From positions 3,511,477-3,575,476 of the forward strand of contig CH003412.1 in NCBI GenBank assembly GCA_000149265.1: 64,000 nucleotides of DNA, in the 5' to 3' direction. The DNA is from Ciona savignyi. Lineage: Eukaryota > Chordata > Ascidiacea > Phlebobranchia > Cionidae. Under the pieces are notes generated by a model. It saw only the letters and a program-made list of their open reading frames with translations. It did not search any database and was not told the origin of the DNA. The first letter of the stretch is position 1; each line of letters opens with the position of its first letter. Shown in pieces: positions 32,501 to 44,500 of the stretch. A program made the translations under genes and the position numbers.

Positions 32501-35500
32501 AAATATAACAACTAGAAAAATCCCCCAAGAAACGACTGAATTGTGCATTTTTTTTCGGGGACACTTCTCGGTTACAAATATGTAACCGTCGTGGTCTAAG
32601 GGTTAAGAGCCGTTTTAACCGATATTGTACAAACAAATCACTGGGGGTCACAAAACTATTATCACACTTATGTGTGGGTATTAAACTTTAGGCGCTCACT
32701 TTAACGGAAATAAAAGTAATAAGCGCAGTATCAGAAGGATGGAAAAGCCACATGTGGCTCTGGAGCCACAGGTTGCTCACCCCTGGTTTAGAACAATCTA
32801 CGGTCAGAAATCAAAAATAAAAATTATACATAAATAAAATGCTCAATTTTTATAAAAAAAAACTTGAGAAACAAACAAACCTGTGACGTCTTTGGTGGCA
32901 ACTCCAGGTACAACTATGTAAGAAGTCATGTTAGCAGTTGGCTGTTGTATAAACGTTGACAACTGGTCCGATCGAAATCCTGTCTTGTTAAGTGATAACC
33001 GGGTGGCACCATACCCCACTCCAATGTCAGCATCTGTTGATTGATGTGTGAATGAAAGACATGAGAAATACAATACCTAAGTGAGATGTTTCTTGGTTGA
33101 AGTCATTTTTAAATGTTTTAAACTTATTTAAATGTTTAAGCTGGTGAATCACGTAGAAACATGAGAGGTAGAAAGAAGTCTTTATCAATATGTATCAATT
33201 TACCACTTTGAGTTGGTCTCACAACGGCCACAGCTACACTGCTGCTCACTTCTTCATATGTATCCCCTTCATCCAATTCAACTTTCTCACCAACTGAATC
33301 TAATGTCTCAAGGATCCTGTATTGGAAATACAGTAGTTCTGAAGTTGTCCAATTTGAATCTAAATATCAGCAATAAACAATGACTAATTGTTATACTATG
33401 TGCAATCAATACAATGTCCTGATATCAGACTTTGCTATTTGCAGATTTTATATTTTGTATGGACTGTTTAAACACATAAAAGCCCTAAGAGATATTTCTA
33501 AAAGACCTCAAAGTATAAGTTAAACTTTGATTTAAAGAAAAGTGGTTGTATGTTATAAATATTTTGTGTTAAGATTAAACAATATTCCAAATGCACAAAC
33601 AATAATGCAATTTCTTTTAATCCATGAATGAAGCAATGAAGTTAATTATCATATTAGTACGGTACCATTTAGGTAATCATCACAATATGGTACCATTCAG
33701 GTCATTACAAACTTACACATCAGTTTGACCAGCTAATACTTCTTCAGGCGCTTCCAATAGATTTCCCACTGTAGCTACCACAGAACTAGATGCCTAAAAT
33801 CATTAAAAATTAAAAATAATTTAATGGCACAGAAAAACATAAAATTATATTTTATCTGATAACTTGTAATGACCTACAACACCACAAGTTGGAAGATTGC
33901 ATGTACTCACCAATGCATATAAACATGGGTCCTGGCTTGGCTGATGCAAAGTAACAAACTCTGTAGTTAAATCTATTAAGTTTTACCCCGCCATGAATAA
34001 AGACAACCTGCCCTGTATGCTGTTGTCATATTATAGATAATTGACTGTGGTCTAGCCTATGAAATTTTCGTAAATAAAACTGCCGAATCATTGAATCATA
34101 AAAAAACTAAAATAGTTTCTGCTAACAATGTTTGACAAAAAGAAGTAAACACTATCAAGTTAAAGTGATACGGACACAACAATATCTAATAGTTGATGAT
34201 TAATCAAGTTCAAATAATACAGCATAATACAGCATACCTTAGGTGTTAAAGTTGTTGTATTAACCACAACAGCCAGAGCCTCAGTTGTATCAGTTACATC
34301 TTCTGTTGTTAAGAATTCCGGTTCGGATGTTATGATTTCCAGATCATTTGCTGCAGTTTCTCGCTCTTCATTTGTAGTTATCGGTGTATCCAGAATATCC
34401 TGTGAAAAGTGAAGATTAAATAACATTTGTCATAAAAAAATACGAAAAACACAAAAGCAATAGAACTGTGGTAACATTGGACGCTGGTGGGTGTAGATTA
34501 CAGTTGTCTTGTACATGCAGCCAAATAGATTGTGTGGACTGCAACCATCACATCACTTGATTTTAAGCCGAAGGGTTGTAGGTTCAAAACTTGTTTCTTC
34601 GGTCGTTGACTTGTTTTGCTCAGTCAGTTAGCTTAATTGTTATTGGATCAAAATCAGCTAAAAGGTGGTTGAATTAAAATCAACCATGGGCTTAATGTTT
34701 GTTTCACATAGTACCCTATCCTATCCACTCAATTTAAAATAAGTTACCTAACAAACCTATTTAGTTTAAGATTAAAAAATACAGTCATGTGTTATGTAGT
34801 ATATTATGCAATCATAAACCATATAATAGAAAAGACTCATGTTTATATTATTAATCATTACCTGAACCCCAGTATTACATGAAGATAACCAAGTAGGTTC
34901 TGTCCAATTTCCACTTAAGCCACATTTTCGGTTTCCATATGGCTTCTTACCTGTAAAATATTAATTGCAAATAAAAAGTTTGAAACTAAATAAAGAATAA
35001 CAAGGTCGAATGAAAATAGACTGTATACGTGATATTAATACTCCTGTGTGTACCTTAGCAAAAGTATTTACAAGATTACCGGCATTACTCCCAACCTAAA
35101 GAAACTAAACAAAATACATCTAAAGGAAAGAGATTAAATAAAAATCTAATGTAAAAGGAGCTATACCATTTGTTGAGTCTTCTGGACACTTATTAACAGA
35201 TGTCGCTGTGTATCCCGCTTGTGTTACTGGAAATGTAACATTTGTTGTGTTGTCTCCCGGAAATAAAAGCGTTTCTTCCTGGCACTGAACTGTTAAAAAA
35301 AAGGAACTTAATGACAGATATTTTTGATCGATTATAACAAACAAACTAGGTTGATACTACTAATTTGATTTTTCACCCATTGTCCAATGGTTGCTTAGAA
35401 GCATTGACAAATCGAAAATTATCGCCAACTAGTCTATTGTTTCAAAGGGTAAGGAACTTTAATGACTAATGACAGTAGTTGCTTATACTTAGTGGACACA

Positions 35501-38500
35501 TTTGTTAAAAATAAATCAATATATCTATCAAATTTCTCACACATTCTTATAGCAATTTCCTGCGAATTACATGTTCCATAAAAAAATGTATAATAAAACT
35601 GTATACAACTTAAATTTCTGTTTACTGTTCATAACACTTCAATTTATTAGTATGAACACAGTTACATGTGTGGTTACTTAAATAACCAGGCAGATTTTCA
35701 AATTACACATAATAATTATATTTAAGAATAAAGTCACAATTTTAGGCAAGAAAAATTTCACTAAAAATTAACAAAACAAAACAAATAGTAATACTTCATA
35801 GTAAAACAAAAATTTGAATAAACTAAATTGAACCTGGTAAGCATCCAGAAGATGATGGTTGGTTTAATGTGTAGCCCGGAATACAGGAACATTTACATTC
35901 ACCCGAAGTGTCACGGGAACACGGTCCATCACAGCCATCACATTCAGCCAAACACATTTCTATAATTATTTCACCAATTTTAGTATCCTTTACAGAGAAT
36001 TAAGCTTTTAAAATAATTTGGCATAATTTTTATTTACAAAAGTATTAAATACCTATGTCACATTTTCGGAACAAGACACAAAAGTGGTTAGATTTTTCAA
36101 AATGCCCTCCAGAAAAGAAAACTTACCTAATGTAGTTGTCTTCATTGTTGTCTTCAATGTTGTTGTTGGTGTTGTTGTTGGTGTAGTTGTCTTCACCGTT
36201 GTATTTGGTGTTGTTGTTGGGTCTATTGTTGGTGCTGTTGTTGGTGCTGTTGTTGGGTCTGTTGTATTTGGTGTTGTTGTTTGGTCTGTTGTTGATGCTG
36301 TTGTATTTGGTGCTGTTGTTGGTGTTGTTGTTGGTGCTGTTGTATTTGGTGTTGTTGTTGGGTCTGTTGTTGATGCAGTTGTATTTGGTGTTGTTGTTGG
36401 GTCTGTTGTTGATGCTGTTGTATTTGGTGTTGTTGTTGGGTCTGTTGTATTTGGTGCTGTTGTTGGTGCTGTTGTTGATGCTGTTGTATTTGGTGTTGTT
36501 GTTGGGTCTGTTGTATTTGGTGCTGTTGTTGATGCTGTTGTATTTGGTGTTGTTGTTGGTGCTGTTGTATTTGGTGTTGTTGTTGGGTCTGTTGTTGATG
36601 CTGTTGTATTTGGTGTTGTTGTTGCTGTTGTATTTGGTGTTGTTGTTTGGTCTGTTGTATTTGGTGTTGTTGTTTGGTCTGTTGTTGGTGCTGTTGTTGG
36701 TGCTGTTGTTGGGTCTGTTGTTGGTGCTGTTGTTGGGTCTGTTGTTGTTAATTAGAGAGTAATTAATTAAAAGGATTACAATCTAGTACAATATTACTTC
36801 ACTTAATTACCTTCTGTTGTGGATTCAGCACCTGATCCTGAAGCTGTATAAAATTTGTTTGTTTTAACATTTCAGTATTGTAGTATATTATGCAACAAAG
36901 AAATATGTATAAATTAACTCACAATCAAATAAGTCCAATATTTCTTGGCTGTACCTCGGCTCTGATGAAACATTTTTGTAAGGATAGATTCCAAATTTTT
37001 AAGNNNNNNNNNNNNNNNNNNNNNNNNNNNNNNNNNNNNNNNNNNNNNNNNNNNNNNNNNNNNNNNNNNNNNNNNNNNNNNNNNNNNNNNNNNNNNNNNN
37101 NNNAATTTTTCATGTTTTGTATTCTCCCCTATTTTTAACTATTTAGTATTTTTGTTGATCATTTGATTGCGTGGTTTTCTGTCTTTTAGTTGTTGAACCT
37201 TGTTTTTGACTTAGTTTCTTTGTGTGGTCAACAGAGTAAAACAAGGTGTGTATTAATTGTACTGTAACCCTAGAGTTGATATAACACTAAAAATTACACA
37301 ACACCACACCAGGTGGAAATGAGTTATTTAATCCATAAAATCAACATTTTATATTGGCAGAATCAAGATAACGTCAGCCCAACAATCAGTGGCTTAAGTT
37401 GGATCAAAAGAGAAAGCCATTTGGTTGTGTTAATTAATTATTATATAAACATACATGTCAGGTATTAAATCTAAAACGGCCTCATGAATTTTAGGAAAAA
37501 GGGGAAGAAGGGTAAAGTGATGCATTCCAAACGTTTTTAAAAATAAAGTTTCCTGGAACTACCTTGGTTAATCAAATAAAGTTTTAAATAAATACTTTGT
37601 GCAACTATCTATATTAACGATTACTTGAGAACATACCAATGTAGTTTCTTTGATTAACAAATCTTGAATTCCATTCTTGCATTGATCCTTTAAAAAAAAT
37701 TTACAATTTTTCTAGTTGTTTACCTCATTTGTAGCCCGTCTTACCAAGTAAAATTAAAGCAATATTCTATTGTTATAGCTCTGAATTTGTCGTATAAAGA
37801 ATATGGATTCTGATTAGACCAGTACTACTTTAACTCTAGCTATAATTTGGATGCCATCGGCACTTAACGACTGATGAAAGTTATATTAAAGATACAACAC
37901 ACTGCAATCGCCATTAACCTGATGCAATGCATAAGACAATCTGATAATTCATCTGTTATAATGAATGTTGTTAACTAATACATAGAGATAGAAACAAGAA
38001 ATAAGTTTTTTTCTTGTTTGCTGTAAAACAACTATTTATTTTATTATTCCTATGAAAAACCTATGTAAAATAATACTGTTAGACCAAATTATCTATGAAT
38101 TGAAAATTCTTACCAACATCTTCTATCGAATGGACTGAGCTGGTGAAGTCTGTAAAAATGTTTTTTAAAAATAAAAATATGAAAGACGTGTTCAATATAC
38201 AAATAATAACTCTCAAGGAAAGCAACACTGTTTAACAACAAAACGCAAAATTGTGTCGGAAATCCTTATATCTATATCATGAAAATAATTTAAATATAAG
38301 AATGGATTATGTCATTAAACCTATAAAACAAACATTTGTACTTAAACACACATTTATCAGCACAGTTTTAAGATCAAGGTTGTCATGGGTATTAGCATGT
38401 TGTTTAACTACTCAATACCTGTTTAATTAGCCATTTCCTATGCTATTATTCTTGTTTTAACAGTATTGTTAGGGAACTTTGTTTTTCAGTTACAAGAGTA

Positions 38501-41500
38501 AGAATACTTACTTAAACATCTAATTAACTGCTAATTTTCCATATGTAAGGTTAAAAAATGTATTGTAATAATCATGGTGTATAGTATCATTTCCCACTTG
38601 GCAGACGTTGGTTTATTCTTTAATAGGTTATTTCTAATTTTAAGCTGTTTTGTTTGTAGCTGCGTCATAACATCAATTAAATTTGACGTTAATTCGTTTT
38701 TGAACAAAGTGTAATATTAATAGTTAAAAAACAGCATATTTCTATTTTTTTTATTTTTACCATGTAAATCAACATTCCCACTGCAAAATGTTTTGTCAAG
38801 GTATATAAAACTATTTACACATTGATTGTGAATCTTTATTAAGCGGTATGAAGTCAAAGGTCTGGATTGTAAAAAAAATCAATGGAATAAACACTGTTTG
38901 TGTACAATCTCACCCTTTGATGCTTTGTACCCTTGAGCAAAACCAGTTAGTCTGTTACTTCATTTTAATAAAGGTTACATACCTATGGTTGTATTGTATA
39001 TTATAGGTCTAACAAATCTATATTTGTGATTTAAGTTAAGAAGAGTAAAGATTAAATAAGGCATTATGTAGTGATATGCTGATTAATCATTTTGTTTAAC
39101 TAAATCTGGCAAACAACAATAAAACATGGGATTGTCTGAACACTAAAATTTAGAAACACGTCAGATTTTTAATCTTGAATTAATAGATGGCCTCACAATT
39201 TATATTTAACAAATGATGGTTTATTTGTTTATATTAGTATTGAGTTCAATGCAATTGCCTTCATCAAAAACAGTCATCAAAACTATAGACTTGTCGGCTT
39301 TTTTCGACCCGGTGCATTTAAAACCATCCTCCAAAAAATCCTTACATTTATACGAATTAAGATTTCTTAATATAGTTAGAAACCAGGTCGACGTCTCTAT
39401 CTGAAGAAACAGGACGACGTCCCTGACTACGTGTTATTTCATACATTAGCATTAGGTTAGGATTGTTTTCCTGAAATATAGTCGTAATTATCGGAATTGT
39501 ACATCTTACAGTACTCTTTACAGGTGTACATATTTGATTTAAACCCAATAAATATGCTTGCAGACATTTACTTTAATCAATATAGTTTGCTTTAGACATA
39601 TATTTGCGCATACTTTAAAGATTAATTTTATTAAATGCAGGTGTTTTTACATTTTTTGAAATGAATAAATGTTTTTTGAAATCACAAAAACAATATGGTT
39701 TTACTCAGAATAATCTATTAAAAGGAGCAAATCAGTTTTCAAATCTTGTTCAAACATAATACCGAAAGGTATTTTGAAATCAAACATCAACAAATGATTC
39801 ATACCCAGGCTTGGTTCATTTTCTGGAATTGTTTGGTTTTCATATTGGGTTTTCTCCTCTAAATTGGAATAGTTGTATTGATTTAGTTCAGTTAAACATT
39901 TGTTTCCATGGTAAAACAACTACATAACAAAATTGTCAAGATTAATTTACTTTATTTGTCAGTACATGATATTTTATTTTATATTTAAAATGTTTTGTTA
40001 GTTTCATTCATTTTACAACCAATCAATATCACCAGAAACTCACCGATTCAGACGAAAAATGCTTAAAACAAGATGTGTATCCACTCACCTAAAGACCTTT
40101 TTGTCTCTGTGTTTTCTTTTTGAGAGTGGACGTCTTGCTCTAAAAGTTGGTCGTCAAGGGAAGATAATATGTTAAAGTAACATGCAAGTATCTTTGGCCG
40201 GTCGGATAGCTCAATTACTATGGTCTACAGGCAGCCAAAAGGTGAACAGTGCAAGGTAATTCAGTTCGACCGGCTTGGTGGGTTAGTACTTGCCTTTTAA
40301 CCGAAGGGTTGTAGGTTCAAAACTGGTCGCTAGCTAGTCGGCTGTGTCCTTGGGCAAGGCACTTAGTGGACATTACCTGGACCCAAGAGATTAATAGGTT
40401 AAGGAAAACGTCAATTAATGTAAATTAATAATACGGCTTAATTTATGCACAACACACTACACTAGCTTCGGTAACCAGACAGTGAATAAGAGGCAATCTA
40501 ACGATTGCTTGTGTGTTAACGCCCCTTGCGTTTTCCCATTCATGGGGTTAAACATTAATACCTTATTCTATCCAATGCTATTTTACGATTCACAGAGATA
40601 AAACATAAATATTGCTTATTTCCTACACTTAACCACTGGGCAATTTTTAACAGTTGAAGTATATTATCACTTATCAATATTTTGATCATTTAAGATGATT
40701 AAAAATGGTCTTACCGATAATTTTAAAATTTAAATTAAATGTACCTTGGGAGCTGACAATGTGAGTGGCATTTGAATAATCTGAAAGTAAAAATTGTTTA
40801 TAAGATTAGTATATCTCAGCCATGTGGGTAATGGTAAAATGTCTAATAACATCGTTTATACATTTATTACTGCGTTATTTTTGATTAAAATATTTACCTG
40901 GTAACGAACGTTTTCCTCTTCGTATGACTTGATCTACAAACATAAACAAAAATATCAATTTATTTTGATGTTAATTTGATTTGATACAAGTGTAATATAC
41001 ATATTTAATAGACAGCATATAACTAAATATTATTCACATGCTTATTTTAAACCTTTATTAAGCTGTATAGATTAGAGTAAGATCTGGATTGTAAAAGAAG
41101 CAAATTGACATAGAACTATAGGAGACATGATATGTGTAAAATCTCATCTTTATTTAAAATTTTTATGGTGTATATAGGATAGGATAAAATATTCATGTTT
41201 ATCCCCTCAAATGGGATAACCAAGGGGGTTAACACATGGGCAATCGTCAGATCTCCTCGCGCCCACCGTCAGGTTACTAGAGATATTGCAGTTTGTTGTA
41301 TAATTAAGACATTCCTTTAATTTGGTAGAACCTATTACTCCACTGGGTTAGGGCAATGCCTGTTAAGTAATTGCCCAAGTACTCAACCGACTAGCTAGCG
41401 ACCAGTTTCGTACCTGCAACCTTTCGACTGAAAGGTGCCTCACTAAACCAGACTAAATGTTCGGACTATATACAACTTTTTGTGCATGTAAAAAAATAGG

Positions 41501-44500
41501 AGATAAACATAGTAATTACCTTTATTAATAGTGGTGTGTTGAAGAGCTGAAAGTTAATCAAGATTCAATATTAAAAAATCAGGTAATAAACACGAATAAT
41601 AATAAGTTTGTTGTAAGAATACGACCTAATTTTACATCTTAAACACTTTCTTTTAAAGTCAACACTAACATCACATTCTAAAGTAGTATTCTAATATAAA
41701 CAAAATTTTTTACTTACAATTTGTTACTGAAGACACAATACTTGTCAGTAAGTTTTGGACTTCAACTTCAGAGATTAAACCGTTGCCTGGATACCTTAAA
41801 AAGTCCAAAATACAAAAGGGAATTCGAGTTTCAAGGTTAATAAAACATGAGAATGACTTTGATTTATAACAAACTCAAATATGTTTTAAAATCATTATCA
41901 TTTTATATATTTTTACATTTCACAGACAGTACAGAAAACTGTACGATTGGTTTACAAGAAATATATAAATTCTGATTGCAAAAAAATAAATATTTTTACT
42001 AAATCTTATTTAAAACTTCAAATGGTAATATGTTCATCCGATAATCTTACTTGGAAAGAAGAAAATAACCCAAGAGAACCCTCCGAATTCTCCCACTAAA
42101 CAGGATTGTACTTGACAAATAATATGAATCGTCGAATGTGACATTATACTTTGAGTCAAATACGTCAGAATTCCACTCCTGTATATGCAAAAAAAATATG
42201 CAAGGGAGAAAGGCAATAAATAAAACTGACTGGCTGTATATGTAGGTTGCAAATGAAGGTTCAATTCTGTGCATTAAGTATTTTGTAAATATTACACACA
42301 AAACCTATAATATGGACATCCTAAATTGCGAGAAAAAGTCACAAATAATACCAGTTTAGAATAATTATTACTTGTTTGTTGATGACTTGAAAATAAACTT
42401 CACAGATGCTAGGATGCATTCTACCCATGTATGTGAGTGACATCATAGGTAACCATTTGAACCTAAAACGTCCAACATATCCAGTGGTATTCAGTGTACG
42501 ACTCATTTCCATACAGGTTCGCATAACTTGTCACCTAAAAGTTGCTCATTTTGAAAAATGTTTGCATAACATTGTTATCTTAAGTATACTGATAAGGTTG
42601 TCAAAAAAGAAAAATCTATTTGTTTTAGCAATAAAGGTAGGTGCTGCATAAATACCATGGTAAAACATTAAACTTTCAAACCTTAATAGAATAAATATTA
42701 TAATCAGGACTGTCAATCCACATCAGTGCGGTAAATGGATGATTTGCTCTTGTCCCGATGCAAAAGTCCTGGTAGCTGCAAGTAAATGTAATCATATATT
42801 ATTGTTGTACTTACAATTATATATATGTTGCTAAAAGGTTTTATAAAAAATGACCAGTGTTCCAAATTGTAGCCTTAATTAGTAAACTTTACCCTTTGCA
42901 CTCATAATGCAAAGTAAATTTGCTCTTTATGCCTTTAGCACAAGGGGTAAAACTATAAAAGAAAATTATACTAGATTTAAAAATATGTATTTACATATTT
43001 AGCAATATAACCATACTAGGGTATACATTTTAGGTATGTAAATTCCCAAGGAGTCAACAAACTACATTTTTGGTGCCTTCCGGTTTTGGTGAAGTACCTT
43101 GCCACACTTTTGCTCTTTGTTTTAATTTTCGTAAATTTGTTTAAGTATGTTTGACATGTTTTGTGTTTTTTTAATAATGGTGGCAAGCGCTGCAGCAGAA
43201 AAATAAAATTGAAAAATATAAAAATAAATTAACCATTTTTTCTGCTCGTAGAATATAGTCCGCTCAGTGTTGCTAATATCCTCAGATGAAACAACCTGGA
43301 AGACACAAGATTCCTGTTACACATTAGCCAACAAGCATTGTATGTAAAATTATTGCACGAACTTCACTAAAAGTTACAGCAGAGTAAAGCTTATAGTTAT
43401 CAAAATAAAAATTGCTGTGACTTGTGCTGTTGTTTATTAAAACCATAAGCCCCAAATTTTACTAAACTAAGAATTAGATTCGCAATAACAAAAGTACTAC
43501 ACAACAAACTGAAAAATAGACTTTTGGTTATGCTTTTTTGCATTTTTTAATATGATCACAGTATTTACTGTGGTGAAAATAATTTGAATTTTGAAATTTT
43601 TATCCTAAATAAAAGAAAACATACATTGAAAACAATATGTGTTCTCTTCAGATCAAAGTAACTCATGTATATTTTTTATTGGTCTGAAATTGGAATCCAT
43701 GATGAGCTTATCCCTAAGACCGTTTTTATGCAAAATTTATACATTTATCGTTTGCGTTTACCAACCTACCACATAGCAGCTAAGATTAATTGTGACAAGG
43801 GAAAAACCCATAGGGTTAATACCCCAAAAAATATCCTACGAAATGGCTTAGTTGTTATCTACTCAGTTGTGTTCTTTGGACAGGCACTGAGCAGACATCG
43901 GCTTAATCGAGTGGACAATTTGACATTAAATAAGACAATTTGAGTCATACTACCAAACATAAGATAACGTGCCTCACGGCGCGAGGCAATTTGACGTTAC
44001 CCGCGTGAGAAGGCTTTCCTATGTGTTCGCGAGGTAATCTGACAATTTTAGATTGCACTTTCCCATTAAATATCAAATTATGCTGTTCTATTCCATTATT
44101 ATTTTAATTCTATTCCATTATTATTTTAATGTGAAGTAAATAGACATATATATATGCGCCGATTCCGGATCCTAAAATAAATACGGTATTTTCCACAAGA
44201 CTATCAAAAATAAATTTAACTGACCTTTATTCGAAGAATATCGGTTTACAGTGCAATATGGTATAAATAATAGGTTGGAAATCATCATTTAGAATATAAA
44301 AAATGGTATTTTTAAAATATTTTAGATAGATTAAATATTCCAAGGGTTATCGCTTTCTAATAATAGTTTTATGATGTCCCTAATTAACGAGTCATCCAAC
44401 TTCCCGGCCCGAACCTATGGAAAACGCTATTGCTGCGTTTTGCTGCGCAACTATTAATAAAAATTTAACTTACATAGACCAAGTTTAAGATTTGTAGTAT

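Larger units (their letters stand above)
36811..41546 (-). other. Run of eight phase 1-1 mini-exons of the adhesion GPCR
   Basis: Exons 41520-41546 (27 nt), 40898-40933 (36), 40745-40780 (36), 40089-40139 (51), 39805-39858 (54), 38114-38149 (36), 37637-37687 (51) and 36811-36843 (33), each with AG/GT borders, a multiple of three long and in phase 1 at both ends. Peptides include DYSNATHIVSSQ, DFTSSVHSIEDV and DQVIRRGKRSLP; the last has a furin-type RGKR. Any of them could be skipped without a frameshift. Confidence 0.6.

Noticed and set aside
36120-36760. CRISPR-like or regulatory repeat array
   Set aside because: The repeats are codon-based without unique spacers, and the window is eukaryotic.
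36084-36762. Long Val/Leu-rich open frames on the plus strand
   Set aside because: They are other-frame readings of the Thr/Pro mucin repeat on the minus strand, which fits the splice sites and phases of the receptor gene.
39357-39548. Possible extra mini-exon of the adhesion GPCR near 39400
   Set aside because: An acceptor-like ttcttcag is present, but no donor gives a length that keeps phase 1-1.
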